From Jiangella ureilytica (GTDB lineage Bacteria; Actinomycetota; Actinomycetes; Jiangellales; Jiangellaceae), in assembly GCF_004348545.1 (NCBI RefSeq), contig NZ_SMKL01000043.1, positions 1 through 48,658 on the forward strand: DNA of 48,658 bases, written 5' to 3'. This document shows positions 1-8,364 of this stretch, in pieces; the stretch's first letter is position 1, and the number at the start of each line of letters is the position of its first letter. Under the pieces are notes generated by a model. It worked only from the letters and a program-made list of their open reading frames with translations. It ran no database searches and was not told where the DNA came from. Position numbers and translations under genes: made by a program.

Positions 1-99
1 GCCGCCGAGCGTCGCTATCTCTCCGAGACCTCCATGGCACTACTCACCCCGCCCACGACAGAAGAGGTGGTGGCCAAACCCGAGCTCATGACGGCATGA
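1..99 (+). CDS. possible C-terminal end of an unidentified protein (cut by window edge)
   Basis: One frame is open from the first base to a TGA at 97-99 and encodes 32 residues ending in PELMTA. I recognise no family. It is listed only because it could be the tail of a gene lying to the left of the window. The reading is short enough to be chance. Confidence 0.2.
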   Translation, partial: AAERRYLSETSMALLTPPTTEEVVAKPELMTA

Positions 100-354
100 T
101 CTAACCCACTGACCCGCACGGTGTTGACCAACTCCACCACTCCGCGGGACGTCACCGGTCGTACCGGTCGTTGGATCACCAGGCCGGTGACAGTGAGACA
201 TGCTCGTGCTTTGTCACCGGCCCGGTCGCGTTGCGCCGCCCGTACGGTGCGCCCGGAACGGCCGCTAGGCCGCACGCCCGACGCAGCCGGGAGGGCGCTG
301 CGGCGAGCGCCAGCGAGCCGCCTTGAAACGAAGTAAAGTAAGTTCTCACAGCGC
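100..354. other. non-coding stretch, no supported gene
   Basis: No reading frame here resembles a protein family or has a convincing ribosome binding site. The sequence contains three copies of GTCACCGG or its complement (151-158, 184-191, 213-220). The first two form an inverted repeat of 8 bp. I assign no function. Confidence 0.5.
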
Positions 355-369
355 CTCACGGCACCGGGC
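355..369 (+). repeat. direct repeat DR1 (cassette boundary)
   Basis: This is the leftmost copy of the boundary sequence. It reads CTCACGGCACCGGGC, the last 15 bases of the 17-bp consensus CACTCACGGCACCGGGC. It lies just outside the left inverted terminus of cassette E1. Confidence 0.75.
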
Positions 370-467
370 TGTGCTGTCGCGGGTGATGCTTAACAGTCGC
401 GTATCGGTTGATGCTTGACACCCGGCCGCGAGATCGGCCGTCCTTGTCGACGATGTTCCGCGGGCAT

Positions 468-750
468 CGTCGTGGCGGGAGGCCGGGATTGGCGCTGGTT
501 GCGTTGTCGGTTGTCGAGCAGCGGTTGGACGCGGTCCGGGCGGTGCTGGCGGGGCGAGCGTGGTCGAGGTGGCCGTGCGGGCCGGGGTGTCGCGGCAGTC
601 GGTGCATACCTGGATCGGGTGGTATCTGTCCGAGGGGATCGCCGGGTTGGCGGATCGGTCGCACCGGCCGAAGGAGTGTCCGCATCAGGTCACCTCGGTG
701 GTGGAGATCGCGGTCGCGGAGATGAGGCGAGAGCATCCGCGGTGGGTGCG
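468..750 (+). pseudogene. IS481-family transposase, N-terminal remnant, frameshifted
   Basis: The translation gives VVEQRLDAVRAVLAG, then after a frame change VVEVAVRAGVSRQSVHTW followed by LADRSHRPKECPHQ and MRREHPRW. This is the N-terminal helix-turn-helix part of IS481-type transposases, which bind the element ends before the DDE catalytic core acts. The frame changes at a G run near 551-554; one missing G would restore it. Homology stops at about 745-750, so the whole DDE domain is absent. This is a dead fragment. Confidence 0.8.
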
Positions 751-857
751 AAGCGGAGCTCGACGACGGCGACACCCGCGTCGTGCGCCGCACCACCACA
801 CAGGCCGTGCGTAGCATCAAAGGCCAATCGCCACGCAGCACCGCGAGCAACCGATGA
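750..857 (+). pseudogene. C-terminal tail of an unidentified gene, truncated at the transposase junction
   Basis: This is an open frame with no start of its own. It begins at the break in the transposase and encodes about 35 residues including AELDDGDTRVVRRTTTQAV. It ends at TGA 855-857. The stop overlaps the ATG of the next gene as ATGA, the usual sign of translational coupling. That suggests the upstream partner of the 141-aa gene lost its 5' part when the IS remnant came to lie beside it. The family is not recognised. Confidence 0.4.
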
Positions 858-1279
858 CCAGCACCGACAACCCAGAGGACCAGGAACCGGTGACACCTCA
901 CTACTACGCGGCCTTCCCGTCACTGCGTGACGTCTACCTGGAAGATTCGTGGGTCCTGAGCATCTTCCCCGCCGAACACGACGTGACCTTCAGGATCGAG
1001 GCCGTCCTCACCGCCGAACATCCCAACCACCAACCGCCGAAGCCGGGCGAGCAGTACTGCTACGCCCTCGCAGATCTCCAGATCCGCAGCACCGCTCCCA
1101 TCGACTATCAGCTCAGCGGTGCCCGACCCGCTGTCAACCTCTCCGCAACCCCCGACCTGGGCAACATCGACACCTTCCAACCGGCCGGGCCATCGAGCTG
1201 GGAACTCCGCGGCGAGTGGGGCGCGATCACAGTCCAACACCCACAAGTCGATCTGGCCCTCAGCGGTCCCACTCCCTAG
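854..1279 (+). CDS. hypothetical 141-aa protein in cassette E1
   Basis: The protein is acidic and soluble, with no signal peptide or membrane segment. It includes YYAAFPSLRDVYLEDSWVL near residues 17-35 and a HPNHQPPKPGEQYCYA segment near 55-70. The length and the alternating polar/hydrophobic pattern suggest a single compact beta-rich domain. I do not recognise the family. Its ATG overlaps the stop of a truncated upstream frame (ATGA), so it was probably the second gene of a two-gene unit. Such pairs in mobile islands are often toxin-immunity or toxin-antitoxin pairs, but that is inference from context only. Confidence 0.6.
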   Translation: MTSTDNPEDQEPVTPHYYAAFPSLRDVYLEDSWVLSIFPAEHDVTFRIEAVLTAEHPNHQPPKPGEQYCYALADLQIRSTAPIDYQLSGARPAVNLSATPDLGNIDTFQPAGPSSWELRGEWGAITVQHPQVDLALSGPTP

Positions 1280-1376
1280 CATCACAACCAGGTGGCCGCG
1301 GACCACCACCCAGAGACCAAGGCCGACCGTCAAGGATCAGCCGACACAGAACCGTCAACCATCAACCGCGTCAAGG

Positions 1377-1393
1377 CACTCACGGCACCGGGC
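1377..1393 (+). repeat. direct repeat DR2 (cassette boundary)
   Basis: This is an exact copy of CACTCACGGCACCGGGC. It sits between the right terminus of cassette E1 and the left terminus of cassette E2. Confidence 0.8.
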
Positions 1394-2690
1394 TGTCCTC
1401 CGTCGGGTGATGCGCGACGGTCGTCCGCCAGGTGATGTGCGACAGTCGGAAGCGCGCGGATGCGGCATGAGCGGGCGAGAAGTGATCCACCCGCCTGACG
1501 GTGCGCCGGCTGCTCGCCGCGCAATAGACCCCTGACCCGGTCACGACTGGGAGATTCGTGTCCTCACAGGTTGAAACGAGTAGGACCAATCCCGCTGCGT
1601 GCGACAGCTCCGCGCGATCGGCACGATCGCGCCGATCGCAGCTGGCCGGATGTCTTACATGCGGGATCTCAGTACGTCGAACTCGCAGCCTGGGGAGGAT
1701 GGGTCGAAGCCGTGCTCGACCAGCCAGCGGGACGCTCCGAGGCTTCGCAACGACCACCATCCGCGGATCACGTCGAGGTCGACGTCGGTGCCGTAGCCGG
1801 CGAGGAGGTCGTCAAGGCGCTCCTCGTGTCCGAGCGTTAGGATGGCGAGGTCGTACATCGCGTCGCCCTGGTTCGCCTCGGACCAGTCGATCACGCCGGT
1901 GAGATTGTCACCGTCGACGAATACGTGGGTGATCTGCAGGTCCCCGTGCGTGAACACCGGTGTCCACGGCCGGAGCGCGGCCTGGGCAACCTGGCGGTTG
2001 CGCGTGACCAGGTCGCTCGGAAGGGTGCCGCTCGCGATGAGCCACTCGCACTCGGCGTCGAGGTGCGATGCGATCTCGTCGACGCTCTCACCGGACCATG
2101 GCGGCAGCGGCGCGTCGTGCAGCATCCGTACGGCGGCACCCGCTGCGGCCCACGCCGCCGGCGACGCAGTCGACGGCTCGCCGAGGCGACCGAGTGCCGT
2201 CCCCGGGAGGGCGGCGAGCGCGAGTACGGGCGGCTCTCGCCACAGCACCTCCGGAGTCGGGATCGGCGCCAAAGCCATCGCCTCGACCTCGACGTCGGTG
2301 TTGGTCTGATCAGCGTCGACCTTCAGGAACACGTCACCAACGCGCAAGGTCGCGCGCTGGCTATGCGCGACGACGACCTCGACCTCATCCACGTCGGCGA
2401 TTATTGCGCGGATGACCATCAACCTCACCGGGATTTGTCGCGTGCGACCGCGCGCAGCGACCGCGACCCGCTGCCCGGCGTACTTCCTGCACGTCACCGA
2501 CCGCTGACGGGGTAGAGAACCCGCGTCCCTTGGCATCGGGGGACGAATCCCGCTCATAGGCGGGCCCCTCAGCCGACTCGCTCACATCGGCAGATCCGTG
2601 CGGTGGCCGGCGCTTTCAAGTAGGTCGCCAGACACCTAGCCTGTCGCAGATCAGCTGGCAGGAAACTGTCGCGCATCAGATGTCGGGGAA
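1394..2690. mobile_element. cassette E2: inverted-terminus element carrying a phosphotransferase gene
   Basis: The left terminus (about 1394-1445) and right terminus (about 2641-2689) are inverted repeats. They share TGATGCGCGAC and, farther in, TGCGACAG with closely matching sequence between. These ends resemble each other more than they resemble the ends of E1 or E3. The only supported gene inside is an APH-like kinase, and no transposase sequence is seen. About 210 bases (1446-1654) between the left terminus and the gene's stop hold nothing I can identify. Confidence 0.55.
1655..2419 (-). CDS. aminoglycoside phosphotransferase family kinase
   Basis: This is a 254-aa member of the APH/choline-kinase-like fold. 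These enzymes transfer the gamma-phosphate of ATP to hydroxyls of small molecules such as aminoglycosides or macrolides. The catalytic loop HGDLQITHVF is at residues 158-167, with Asp160 as catalytic base. The magnesium-binding Asp178 lies in GVIDWSEA. An N-lobe lysine (VFLKVD, Lys33) fits the nucleotide-binding site. The frame is open farther upstream, but ATG 2419 is preferred because GGTGAGG lies just before it and the family similarity begins there. It is the sole gene of cassette E2. The substrate cannot be told from sequence, and resistance is possible but unproven. Confidence 0.85.
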   Translation of the reverse strand: MVIRAIIADVDEVEVVVAHSQRATLRVGDVFLKVDADQTNTDVEVEAMALAPIPTPEVLWREPPVLALAALPGTALGRLGEPSTASPAAWAAAGAAVRMLHDAPLPPWSGESVDEIASHLDAECEWLIASGTLPSDLVTRNRQVAQAALRPWTPVFTHGDLQITHVFVDGDNLTGVIDWSEANQGDAMYDLAILTLGHEERLDDLLAGYGTDVDLDVIRGWWSLRSLGASRWLVEHGFDPSSPGCEFDVLRSRM

Positions 2691-2788
2691 CACTCACCGC
2701 ACCGGGCTGCTTTGACTGACCTGATTCTTGACGGATCTGTGTCAGCTGATGGTTGACGCCCAGAAGCGCACGGACCTGCCAAGAGGCG
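2558..2788. other. intergenic stretch holding E2 right end, DR3 and E3 left end
   Basis: No gene is visible. The stretch contains the E2 right terminus, the third 17-bp direct repeat and the E3 left terminus. The rest is unassigned. Confidence 0.6.
2691..2707 (+). repeat. direct repeat DR3 (cassette boundary)
   Basis: The sequence CACTCACCGCACCGGGC differs from the consensus at one base. It separates the termini of cassettes E2 and E3. Confidence 0.78.
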
Positions 2789-3467
2789 TCAAGGCCGCGT
2801 TGTCGCGTAGAGGAGCATGTCGCGCCGGATCCCTCCGATCTCCTGGTGGCTGCGGAGCAGTCCCTCTCGCTGATATCCCGACGCCTCGGCAACGTGGATT
2901 GAGCTGTTGTTCCACGGTTCGATGTACAGCTCGATCCGGTGCAGGGCGGGAATGGTCCAAGCGAACGTGGTGAGCGCCCTCAATGCGCTGCTGCCGATGC
3001 CGCGGCCCCGGTGCGCGGCAACCACCGAGTAGCCCGCTGTCGCGCGGCCAGCCGACAGGTTCTGAAGCCACAATCCGATCGCGCCGACGGCGTTGTCGGA
3101 CTCGGCCTCGGCGATGGCGAAGGACAGTCCGATTCCTTCGGTGAGCCGATCGCGCTGCCGATGGATCCACTCCAGAGCCTGCTGGGCTGTCGGGAGCGCG
3201 GGCAGGCTGCCGATGAGGGGGATGTAAGGGTCGTCCCCCAGCTCGATAGCGAGGTGTGCGTCCTTGTCGGTGAATTCACGCAAGACGACTGAACCGTAGG
3301 CCGGTGGCGTGGTCGGCCAGGAGGGCAACTGCTCTGTCACGTGTCGATTGTCGCTGTGGTCAGCGTCCCGTGCCGCCCAATTGCTCCCACGCTCGGCCGC
3401 GATGCGCGCGGCGGCAGTGTCAAGGATCTACCGACACACGACGGGTCACGCATCACCCGCGACAAGC
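2708..3467. mobile_element. cassette E3: inverted-terminus element carrying an acetyltransferase gene
   Basis: The left terminus (about 2708-2757) and right terminus (about 3419-3464) are inverted copies. Both carry TGAT, then TTGAC or GTGAC, then TGTGTC, then a final TTGAC at matching spacing. The only supported gene inside is a GNAT acetyltransferase, and no transposase is present. DR3 and DR4 flank it in direct orientation. Confidence 0.6.
2789..3340 (-). CDS. GNAT family N-acetyltransferase (RimJ/RimL-like)
   Basis: This 183-aa cytosolic acetyltransferase is predicted to use acetyl-CoA. The CoA pyrophosphate loop AHRGRGIGSSAL lies at residues 109-120. The following helix and the motif ELYIEPWNNSSIHVAEASGY (about 137-156) are typical of the RimJ/RimL-like branch, which modifies protein N-termini or small amines. 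The start is a GTG with no clear ribosome binding site. A GACAAT hexamer six bases upstream would allow a leaderless transcript. It is the single cargo gene of cassette E3. The substrate is unknown; ribosomal protein, antibiotic or amino-acid substrates are all seen in the family. Confidence 0.85.
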   Translation of the reverse strand: MTEQLPSWPTTPPAYGSVVLREFTDKDAHLAIELGDDPYIPLIGSLPALPTAQQALEWIHRQRDRLTEGIGLSFAIAEAESDNAVGAIGLWLQNLSAGRATAGYSVVAAHRGRGIGSSALRALTTFAWTIPALHRIELYIEPWNNSSIHVAEASGYQREGLLRSHQEIGGIRRDMLLYATTRP

Positions 3468-3484
3468 CACTCACGGCACCGGGC
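3468..3484 (+). repeat. direct repeat DR4 (cassette boundary)
   Basis: This is an exact copy of CACTCACGGCACCGGGC. It lies just outside the right terminus of cassette E3 and marks the end of the three-cassette array. The integrase remnant begins about 100 bases farther on. Confidence 0.8.
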
Positions 3485-3579
3485 CGGGGCGGGATGAGGT
3501 GGTCAGGCGCTGTGAGGACGGCTGGCTTGCGGACAAGCCAGCCGCTTGGAGCGGGACAGGTCACATCGGCTCGTGACCC

Positions 3580-3983
3580 GCAGATTGCAGCCGGTCCTGC
3601 AACGATTCGGTCGGGCGGTGTCCCTCGTGGCGGCGTCATCACCACCGCGACCCTCCGCGGACGCCACCAAGTGGTCGGAGCTGGCGACGCGGCTCGGGCA
3701 CCCGACGTTGGTCCGGCACGGGTTGCGGCACACCGCGCTCACGTGGATGGCCGACGCCGGGGTCTCGCTCGACGTTTTGCAGAAGGTCGCGGGGCACCTA
3801 GTCCCCCGACGTGACCTCGCGCTACCTGCACCCGGACCTGTCCGCGTTGCGGGCCGCTGGGGAGTCGTTCTCGGCCTGGTGGTCCAAGCCTGGTCCAAAG
3901 CCGCCGCAGCTCCGCGTGGTGGGCGGCAGCTCCGGGCGTGAAAAAAGCCCCGCTGACCTGCGTCAACGAGGCTCCAATTCCAG

Positions 3984-4002
<19 letters not shown>
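3580..4002 (+). pseudogene. tyrosine recombinase (integrase), C-terminal remnant with two frameshifts
   Basis: Three consecutive frames together give the catalytic half of an actinomycete integrative-element integrase. The first frame has GGVITTATLR. The second has DATKWSELA and RHGLRHTALTWMADAG with the HxLRH signature. The third has SPDVTSRYLHPD with the nucleophilic tyrosine. The frame shifts near 3660 (an extra G) and near 3800. The N-terminal arm-binding half is absent. The reading frame ends inside the 3' part of tRNA-Pro. This is the usual arrangement of int beside attL/attR for elements such as pSAM2, which also uses a tRNA-Pro gene. Confidence 0.8.
3941..3973 (-). terminator. intrinsic terminator of the tRNA-Pro gene
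   Basis: Read on the minus strand, a 12-bp stem (two G-U pairs) closes a 4-base loop and is followed by six T residues. It lies 11 bases after the tRNA 3' end, so it fits as that gene's terminator. It also lies inside the integrase remnant. Confidence 0.85.
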
Positions 4003-4057
<55 letters not shown>

Positions 4058-4143
4058 TGGCCGCTCCGCCTGCGTGCTGCGGAGCGATGAACAGTGTACC
4101 GCCTCCGAACCACCGCTCCGGACACCCACCGACCCGACCCGAG

Positions 4144-4287
4144 CTAGGGCCGGGGCCGCCGGCTGTCGTAATCGGACCGGAAGGGCTGCGCCCGCACGTC
4201 CCCGTGCTGAGCGGCCCACATGCCGGCGGCCAGCGCCCACGCCAGAAGCAGCAGCGTCACGACCAGAACCACACCCACGACCAACAC
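4144..4287 (-). CDS. small membrane protein, 47 aa, divergent from the MocR regulator
   Basis: This frame is too short for most gene finders. From GTG 4287 it encodes one strong transmembrane helix, VLVVGVVLVVTLLLLAWALA at residues 1-20. A short polar tail follows, ending in FRSDYDSRRPRP. Codon third positions are mostly G or C and a GGGG stretch lies upstream of the GTG. The hydrophobic-then-charged layout is what a real single-pass small protein looks like. It is read away from the MocR-type regulator at 4395, across repeats that could be regulator sites. The tRNA-Pro gene follows in the same direction. I do not recognise a family. Confidence 0.5.
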   Translation of the reverse strand: MLVVGVVLVVTLLLLAWALAAGMWAAQHGDVRAQPFRSDYDSRRPRP

Positions 4288-4330
4288 CTCGTCACCCCGG
4301 AACGCACGACACAAGCAGACCAATCACGAA

Positions 4331-4392
4331 TCCACTTCCACAGAACACCAGTCCACTCTTCTCAACAAGAGGCCAATCGTGGAAGACTGGAC
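4331..4392. promoter_or_regulatory. repeated TCCA-N-TCTTC sites, candidate MocR operator
   Basis: Three related elements occur in this gap. TCCACTTCCA (4331-4340) and GTCCACTCTTC (4351-4361) are direct repeats about 21 bp apart, which is two helical turns. GAAGACTGGAC (4382-4392) is the inverted copy, with 10 of 11 bases matching the second element. MocR regulators commonly bind paired direct or inverted repeats upstream of their own gene and a divergent target. Confidence 0.5.
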
Positions 4393-4394
4393 CG

Positions 4395-5825
4395 ATGGAC
4401 GGCGGCAGGCTCGGCCCCAAGGACCTCAAGACGCTGCTCGGCGAGTGGGAGACGAGCGGTCAGAGCGCCTACCAGGCGCTCGCCGACCGCATCCGGCTGC
4501 TCATCATCGACGGCCGCATCCCGAGCCGTACGAAGCTGCCCGCCGAGAGAGAACTCGCCGACACGCTCGAGAAGAGCCGCACCACGATCGTCTCGGCCTA
4601 TGGGGCGCTCAAGAACACCGGCCACCTCGTCAGCCAGCGCGGGTCGGGCAGCGTCGTCGCGCTCCCCCATCATGCGAACCCGCCCACCACCAGTCCGCAG
4701 ACGCACCTCGTCGACTTCGCGCGGGCGGCACCGGCCGCGATCAGCGGTCTCGAGACCATCATCCAGCGGGCGACACAGCACCTGCCGCAGGTCCTCAGCA
4801 AGACCGGATTCGACCTCATCGGCAGCCCGGCACTGCGCGACCGCATCGCGCAGCACTACTCGAGCAGGAACCTGCCGACGACACCCGGCCAGATCATGAT
4901 CACCCTCGGCGGGCAGCATGCGCTCGCCCTCATCGCGCGGACGTTCGTGCGCCAGGCCGACCGCGTCCTCGTCGAGTCGCCGACCTACCCGCACGCGCTC
5001 GACGCGTTCCGGCTGTCCGGTGGGCGGCTCGTCACCACGCCCGTGACCAGCGCGGGATGGGATCCGGACCGGCTGCGCGACACATTCGAGCGGGTGCGGC
5101 CGTCACTCGCCTACCTGATCCCCGACTTCCACAACCCGACCGGCGCCTCCATGCCCCCCGACGTCAGAAGCGACGTCGTGGAACGAGCGAGACGAGCCGG
5201 CACCGTCCTCGTCATCGACGAGACGACCGCGGACCTCGACCTCGGGCGCGGCTGGACGGACGTCCCCTTCGCCGCACGCGCCGATGGCGTCAGGACACTC
5301 ACCGTCGGGTCGCTCGGGAAGAGTGTCTGGGGCGGGTTGCGCATCGGGTGGATCAGGGCGGACGACGACGTCATCGGCTCGCTGCACGCGGCGCGGGCGG
5401 CCGGCGACCTCGGGACGCCGGAGCTCGAGCAGCTCGTGGCCGCCGAGGTGTTCGAGGACTACGACGCCCTCGTCCAGCGGCGCATCGCCCAGCTGCGCCA
5501 CCACCGCGACGTCCTGACCCGGGAGCTGAGAGAGCGGCTGCCGCAGTGGGATGTCCCCGTGCCCGACGGCGGCACCTCGCTCTGGTTGGGGCTCGGCGCA
5601 CCCATCAGCTCCGCGCTCGCGTTGTTCGGCCTGACCAGGGGCGTCAGCATCATCGCGGGACCCAGGTTCGGCGTCGACGGCGCGTTCGAGCGGTTCATCC
5701 GCATCCCCTACACGGGCCCCGTCGACCAGCTGACCCGCGGCGTCCACCTGCTCGCGGACACCGCGCAGTCACTCCCCGCGCTCCCGGCGGGACGGGCGGC
5801 ACCGCACCTGGCCGACGTCGTCTGA
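4395..5825 (+). CDS. MocR-family transcriptional regulator (GntR winged helix + aminotransferase-like domain)
   Basis: This is a 476-aa fusion regulator. A GntR-type winged helix covers about residues 22-88, with LPAERELADTLEKSRTTIVS typical of the recognition helix. A fold-type I aminotransferase domain follows. The PLP lysine is Lys309 in SLGKSVWGGLRIGW. DFHNPTGASM and VIDETTADLDL match the cofactor-binding segments. Such proteins sense PLP or an amino compound and usually control a neighbouring gene. ATG 4395 is chosen because upstream readings are not protein-like. The nearest divergent gene is the small membrane protein at 4144-4287. The downstream ABC genes are convergent, so they are less likely targets. 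Confidence 0.9.
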   Translation: MDGGRLGPKDLKTLLGEWETSGQSAYQALADRIRLLIIDGRIPSRTKLPAERELADTLEKSRTTIVSAYGALKNTGHLVSQRGSGSVVALPHHANPPTTSPQTHLVDFARAAPAAISGLETIIQRATQHLPQVLSKTGFDLIGSPALRDRIAQHYSSRNLPTTPGQIMITLGGQHALALIARTFVRQADRVLVESPTYPHALDAFRLSGGRLVTTPVTSAGWDPDRLRDTFERVRPSLAYLIPDFHNPTGASMPPDVRSDVVERARRAGTVLVIDETTADLDLGRGWTDVPFAARADGVRTLTVGSLGKSVWGGLRIGWIRADDDVIGSLHAARAAGDLGTPELEQLVAAEVFEDYDALVQRRIAQLRHHRDVLTRELRERLPQWDVPVPDGGTSLWLGLGAPISSALALFGLTRGVSIIAGPRFGVDGAFERFIRIPYTGPVDQLTRGVHLLADTAQSLPALPAGRAAPHLADVV

Positions 5826-5859
5826 GACGACGCCGGCCGGGCACACCCGACGAGACAGC

Positions 5860-6591
5860 TCACTCCCAGCGGAACACCTTCGCCGACACCGCCGCCGCGA
5901 CCACCGTCACGACCAGCAGCGCGATGATGTTCGTCGCGCCGGGCCAGTGGCCGTCCCACGCGGACTGCATGGCCTCCATGCCGGCGCCCAGCGGTGACAC
6001 GTCGCGCACGGGCCGCGCCCATTCGGGCATCAGGTCGCCGGGCGTCCAGACGCCGGCGAAGAACATGCTCGGGAAGAACAGCAGCATGCCGATCGACGTC
6101 GCCGCCTTGCCGGTCGGCGCCAGGGCCGCGACCAGCAGGCCGAGCCCGAACAGCGACGACGCCATCAGCAGGAAGGCGAGCAGGAACCCGACCGGGTTCT
6201 CCGGCATGCCGATGTCGAACGAGACCGCGCCGAGCGCCAGCACGACGACCGCCGCGCCGACCGCCGCGACCAGGTTGACCAGCAGCTGCGCCGCCAGCAC
6301 GTTGACCGGGTGCACCGGCGTCGTCGACAGCCGCCGCAGGATGCCCTTCTCGCGGTAGGTCGCGAGCACGGTCGGCAACACGCTCAGCCCGAGCATCGCC
6401 GCCGCCAGGGCCAGCGACAGGACCGGCAGGAAGCCGGCGCTCACGTTGTTCTCGTCGTCGCCCTCGGTGAAGCCGATCGAGCCGAAGACGACCAGGATGC
6501 CGATGGGGACGGCGAAAGTCATGACGGCCGACGTGGAGTCACGCAGGAACAGCTTGGACTCGACGGTAGTGATCTTGGTCAGGGTGGACAT
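5860..6591 (-). CDS. ABC-2 type transporter permease
   Basis: This 243-aa integral membrane protein has about six hydrophobic segments, for example AVPIGILVVFGSIGF near residue 30 and LLVNLVAAVGAAVVVLALGA near 108. LTVL-like stretches and the C-terminal VFRWE ending are typical of drug or peptide exporters. The ATG follows GGAG at good spacing. The gene lies 43 bases after the stop of its probable ATPase partner in the same transcript. The exported substrate is unknown. Confidence 0.9.
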   Translation of the reverse strand: MSTLTKITTVESKLFLRDSTSAVMTFAVPIGILVVFGSIGFTEGDDENNVSAGFLPVLSLALAAAMLGLSVLPTVLATYREKGILRRLSTTPVHPVNVLAAQLLVNLVAAVGAAVVVLALGAVSFDIGMPENPVGFLLAFLLMASSLFGLGLLVAALAPTGKAATSIGMLLFFPSMFFAGVWTPGDLMPEWARPVRDVSPLGAGMEAMQSAWDGHWPGATNIIALLVVTVVAAAVSAKVFRWE

Positions 6592-6634
6592 CAGAGGTCT
6601 CCGATCCGGTTCGCGACGCGAGGGGCCGACGGTG

Positions 6635-7555
<921 letters not shown>

Positions 7556-7620
7556 GGCAAAGCCGTCCTTCCTGCGGAACTGCGGAGAGTGGGTGGAGTC
7601 GGTGGGTGACGGTGACGCCG

Positions 7621-8364
7621 TCAGGCCTTCTGCGGCCGGAGGTCGATGGTGCGGACGAAGCGCTGGATGCCCGCGAGGGTGAGCGCCAGCAACCCGAGCG
7701 CGACGAGGACCGCGACACCGTCGGGCAGCCGCTCGATGTCGAGGTTCTCCATGACCGCGCCGGCCCAGCCGACCGACATGACCGCCTCGACGGCCAGCAT
7801 CGGGAGCAGCAGGAGCGGCAGGCAGATCGTCGGCCAGAACCAGCTCCACTTGTAGTAGGCCGAGCCGATGAGCCAGCCGGCGGCGACGTTGGCGGCGACG
7901 ACGATCCAGACCTCGGGGACGATGATCCAGAACTGGTAGCCCTCGGTGAACAGGTGCGGCGTGGTGAACGTCGGCACCTCGTCGGCCAGCCGGTACAGCC
8001 CGTACTCGATCAGGTAGCCGCCCGCCTCGAGCAGCGCCATGACGCCGGCCAGTGCGATGACGGTGGCCGTGCCGGCCCAGCCGAAGCTGCGCCGCGTCAC
8101 GCCGGACGCGATGGCCACCGGCAGGTAGGCGGCGGTGATGACGATGCCCATCGAGAGCGGGAAGTACCGCGTCGCGTAGGCGGAGTTCTCCCAGATGCTC
8201 TCGCTGGCCTCGCCGCCCCCGTTCGTCGTCAGCTGCACGAGCATGCCGATGACCAGGAAGATCACGGCGACGATCACGACGAACCACAGGACAGACACCG
8301 ACAGGCCTTTCGCCAGGTCCTGGAACGACGCCCGGGCGCGGCGGTACGTGAGCGACGAGCTCAT
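7621..8364 (-). CDS. membrane protein, probable permease partner of the YtrB-like ATPase
   Basis: This 247-aa protein has about six predicted membrane segments, including VLWFVVIVAVIFLVIGMLV at residues 26-44 and a cluster between 70 and 220. No conserved motif identifies the family firmly. It resembles the short permease subunits that accompany YtrB-type ATPases. Its ATG overlaps the stop of the ATPase gene by 4 bp (ATGA), strong evidence that the two products act together. Confidence 0.8.
   Translation of the reverse strand: MSSSLTYRRARASFQDLAKGLSVSVLWFVVIVAVIFLVIGMLVQLTTNGGGEASESIWENSAYATRYFPLSMGIVITAAYLPVAIASGVTRRSFGWAGTATVIALAGVMALLEAGGYLIEYGLYRLADEVPTFTTPHLFTEGYQFWIIVPEVWIVVAANVAAGWLIGSAYYKWSWFWPTICLPLLLLPMLAVEAVMSVGWAGAVMENLDIERLPDGVAVLVALGLLALTLAGIQRFVRTIDLRPQKA

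Larger units (their letters stand above)
370..1376. mobile_element. cassette E1: IS481-type terminus pair around a transposase remnant and a 141-aa gene
   Basis: The left terminus (about 376-419) and right terminus (about 1329-1372) are inverted repeats. Aligned by eye, roughly 33 of 44 positions match. Both contain the spaced TGATG and CTTGAC blocks that are typical of IS481-family ends. The element is bounded by DR1 and DR2 in direct orientation. Inside are a broken IS481 transposase start, the tail of a second gene, and an intact 141-aa gene. Transposition function is lost, because the transposase stops near 750. Confidence 0.6.

Noticed and set aside
15-901. Minus-strand frames across the left end
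   Set aside because: They run through the IS termini and the transposase remnant and have no recognisable domain.
355-3484. Integron with attC sites
   Set aside because: One-gene cassettes suggested it, but the boundary repeats lack the R/L box layout of attC as far as I can see, no IntI-type integrase is present, and the termini resemble IS481 ends.
4220-6358. A 712-codon plus-strand frame across the MocR gene
   Set aside because: It is an out-of-phase reading with an arginine/proline-rich, non-natural composition. The MocR frame has all PLP motifs.
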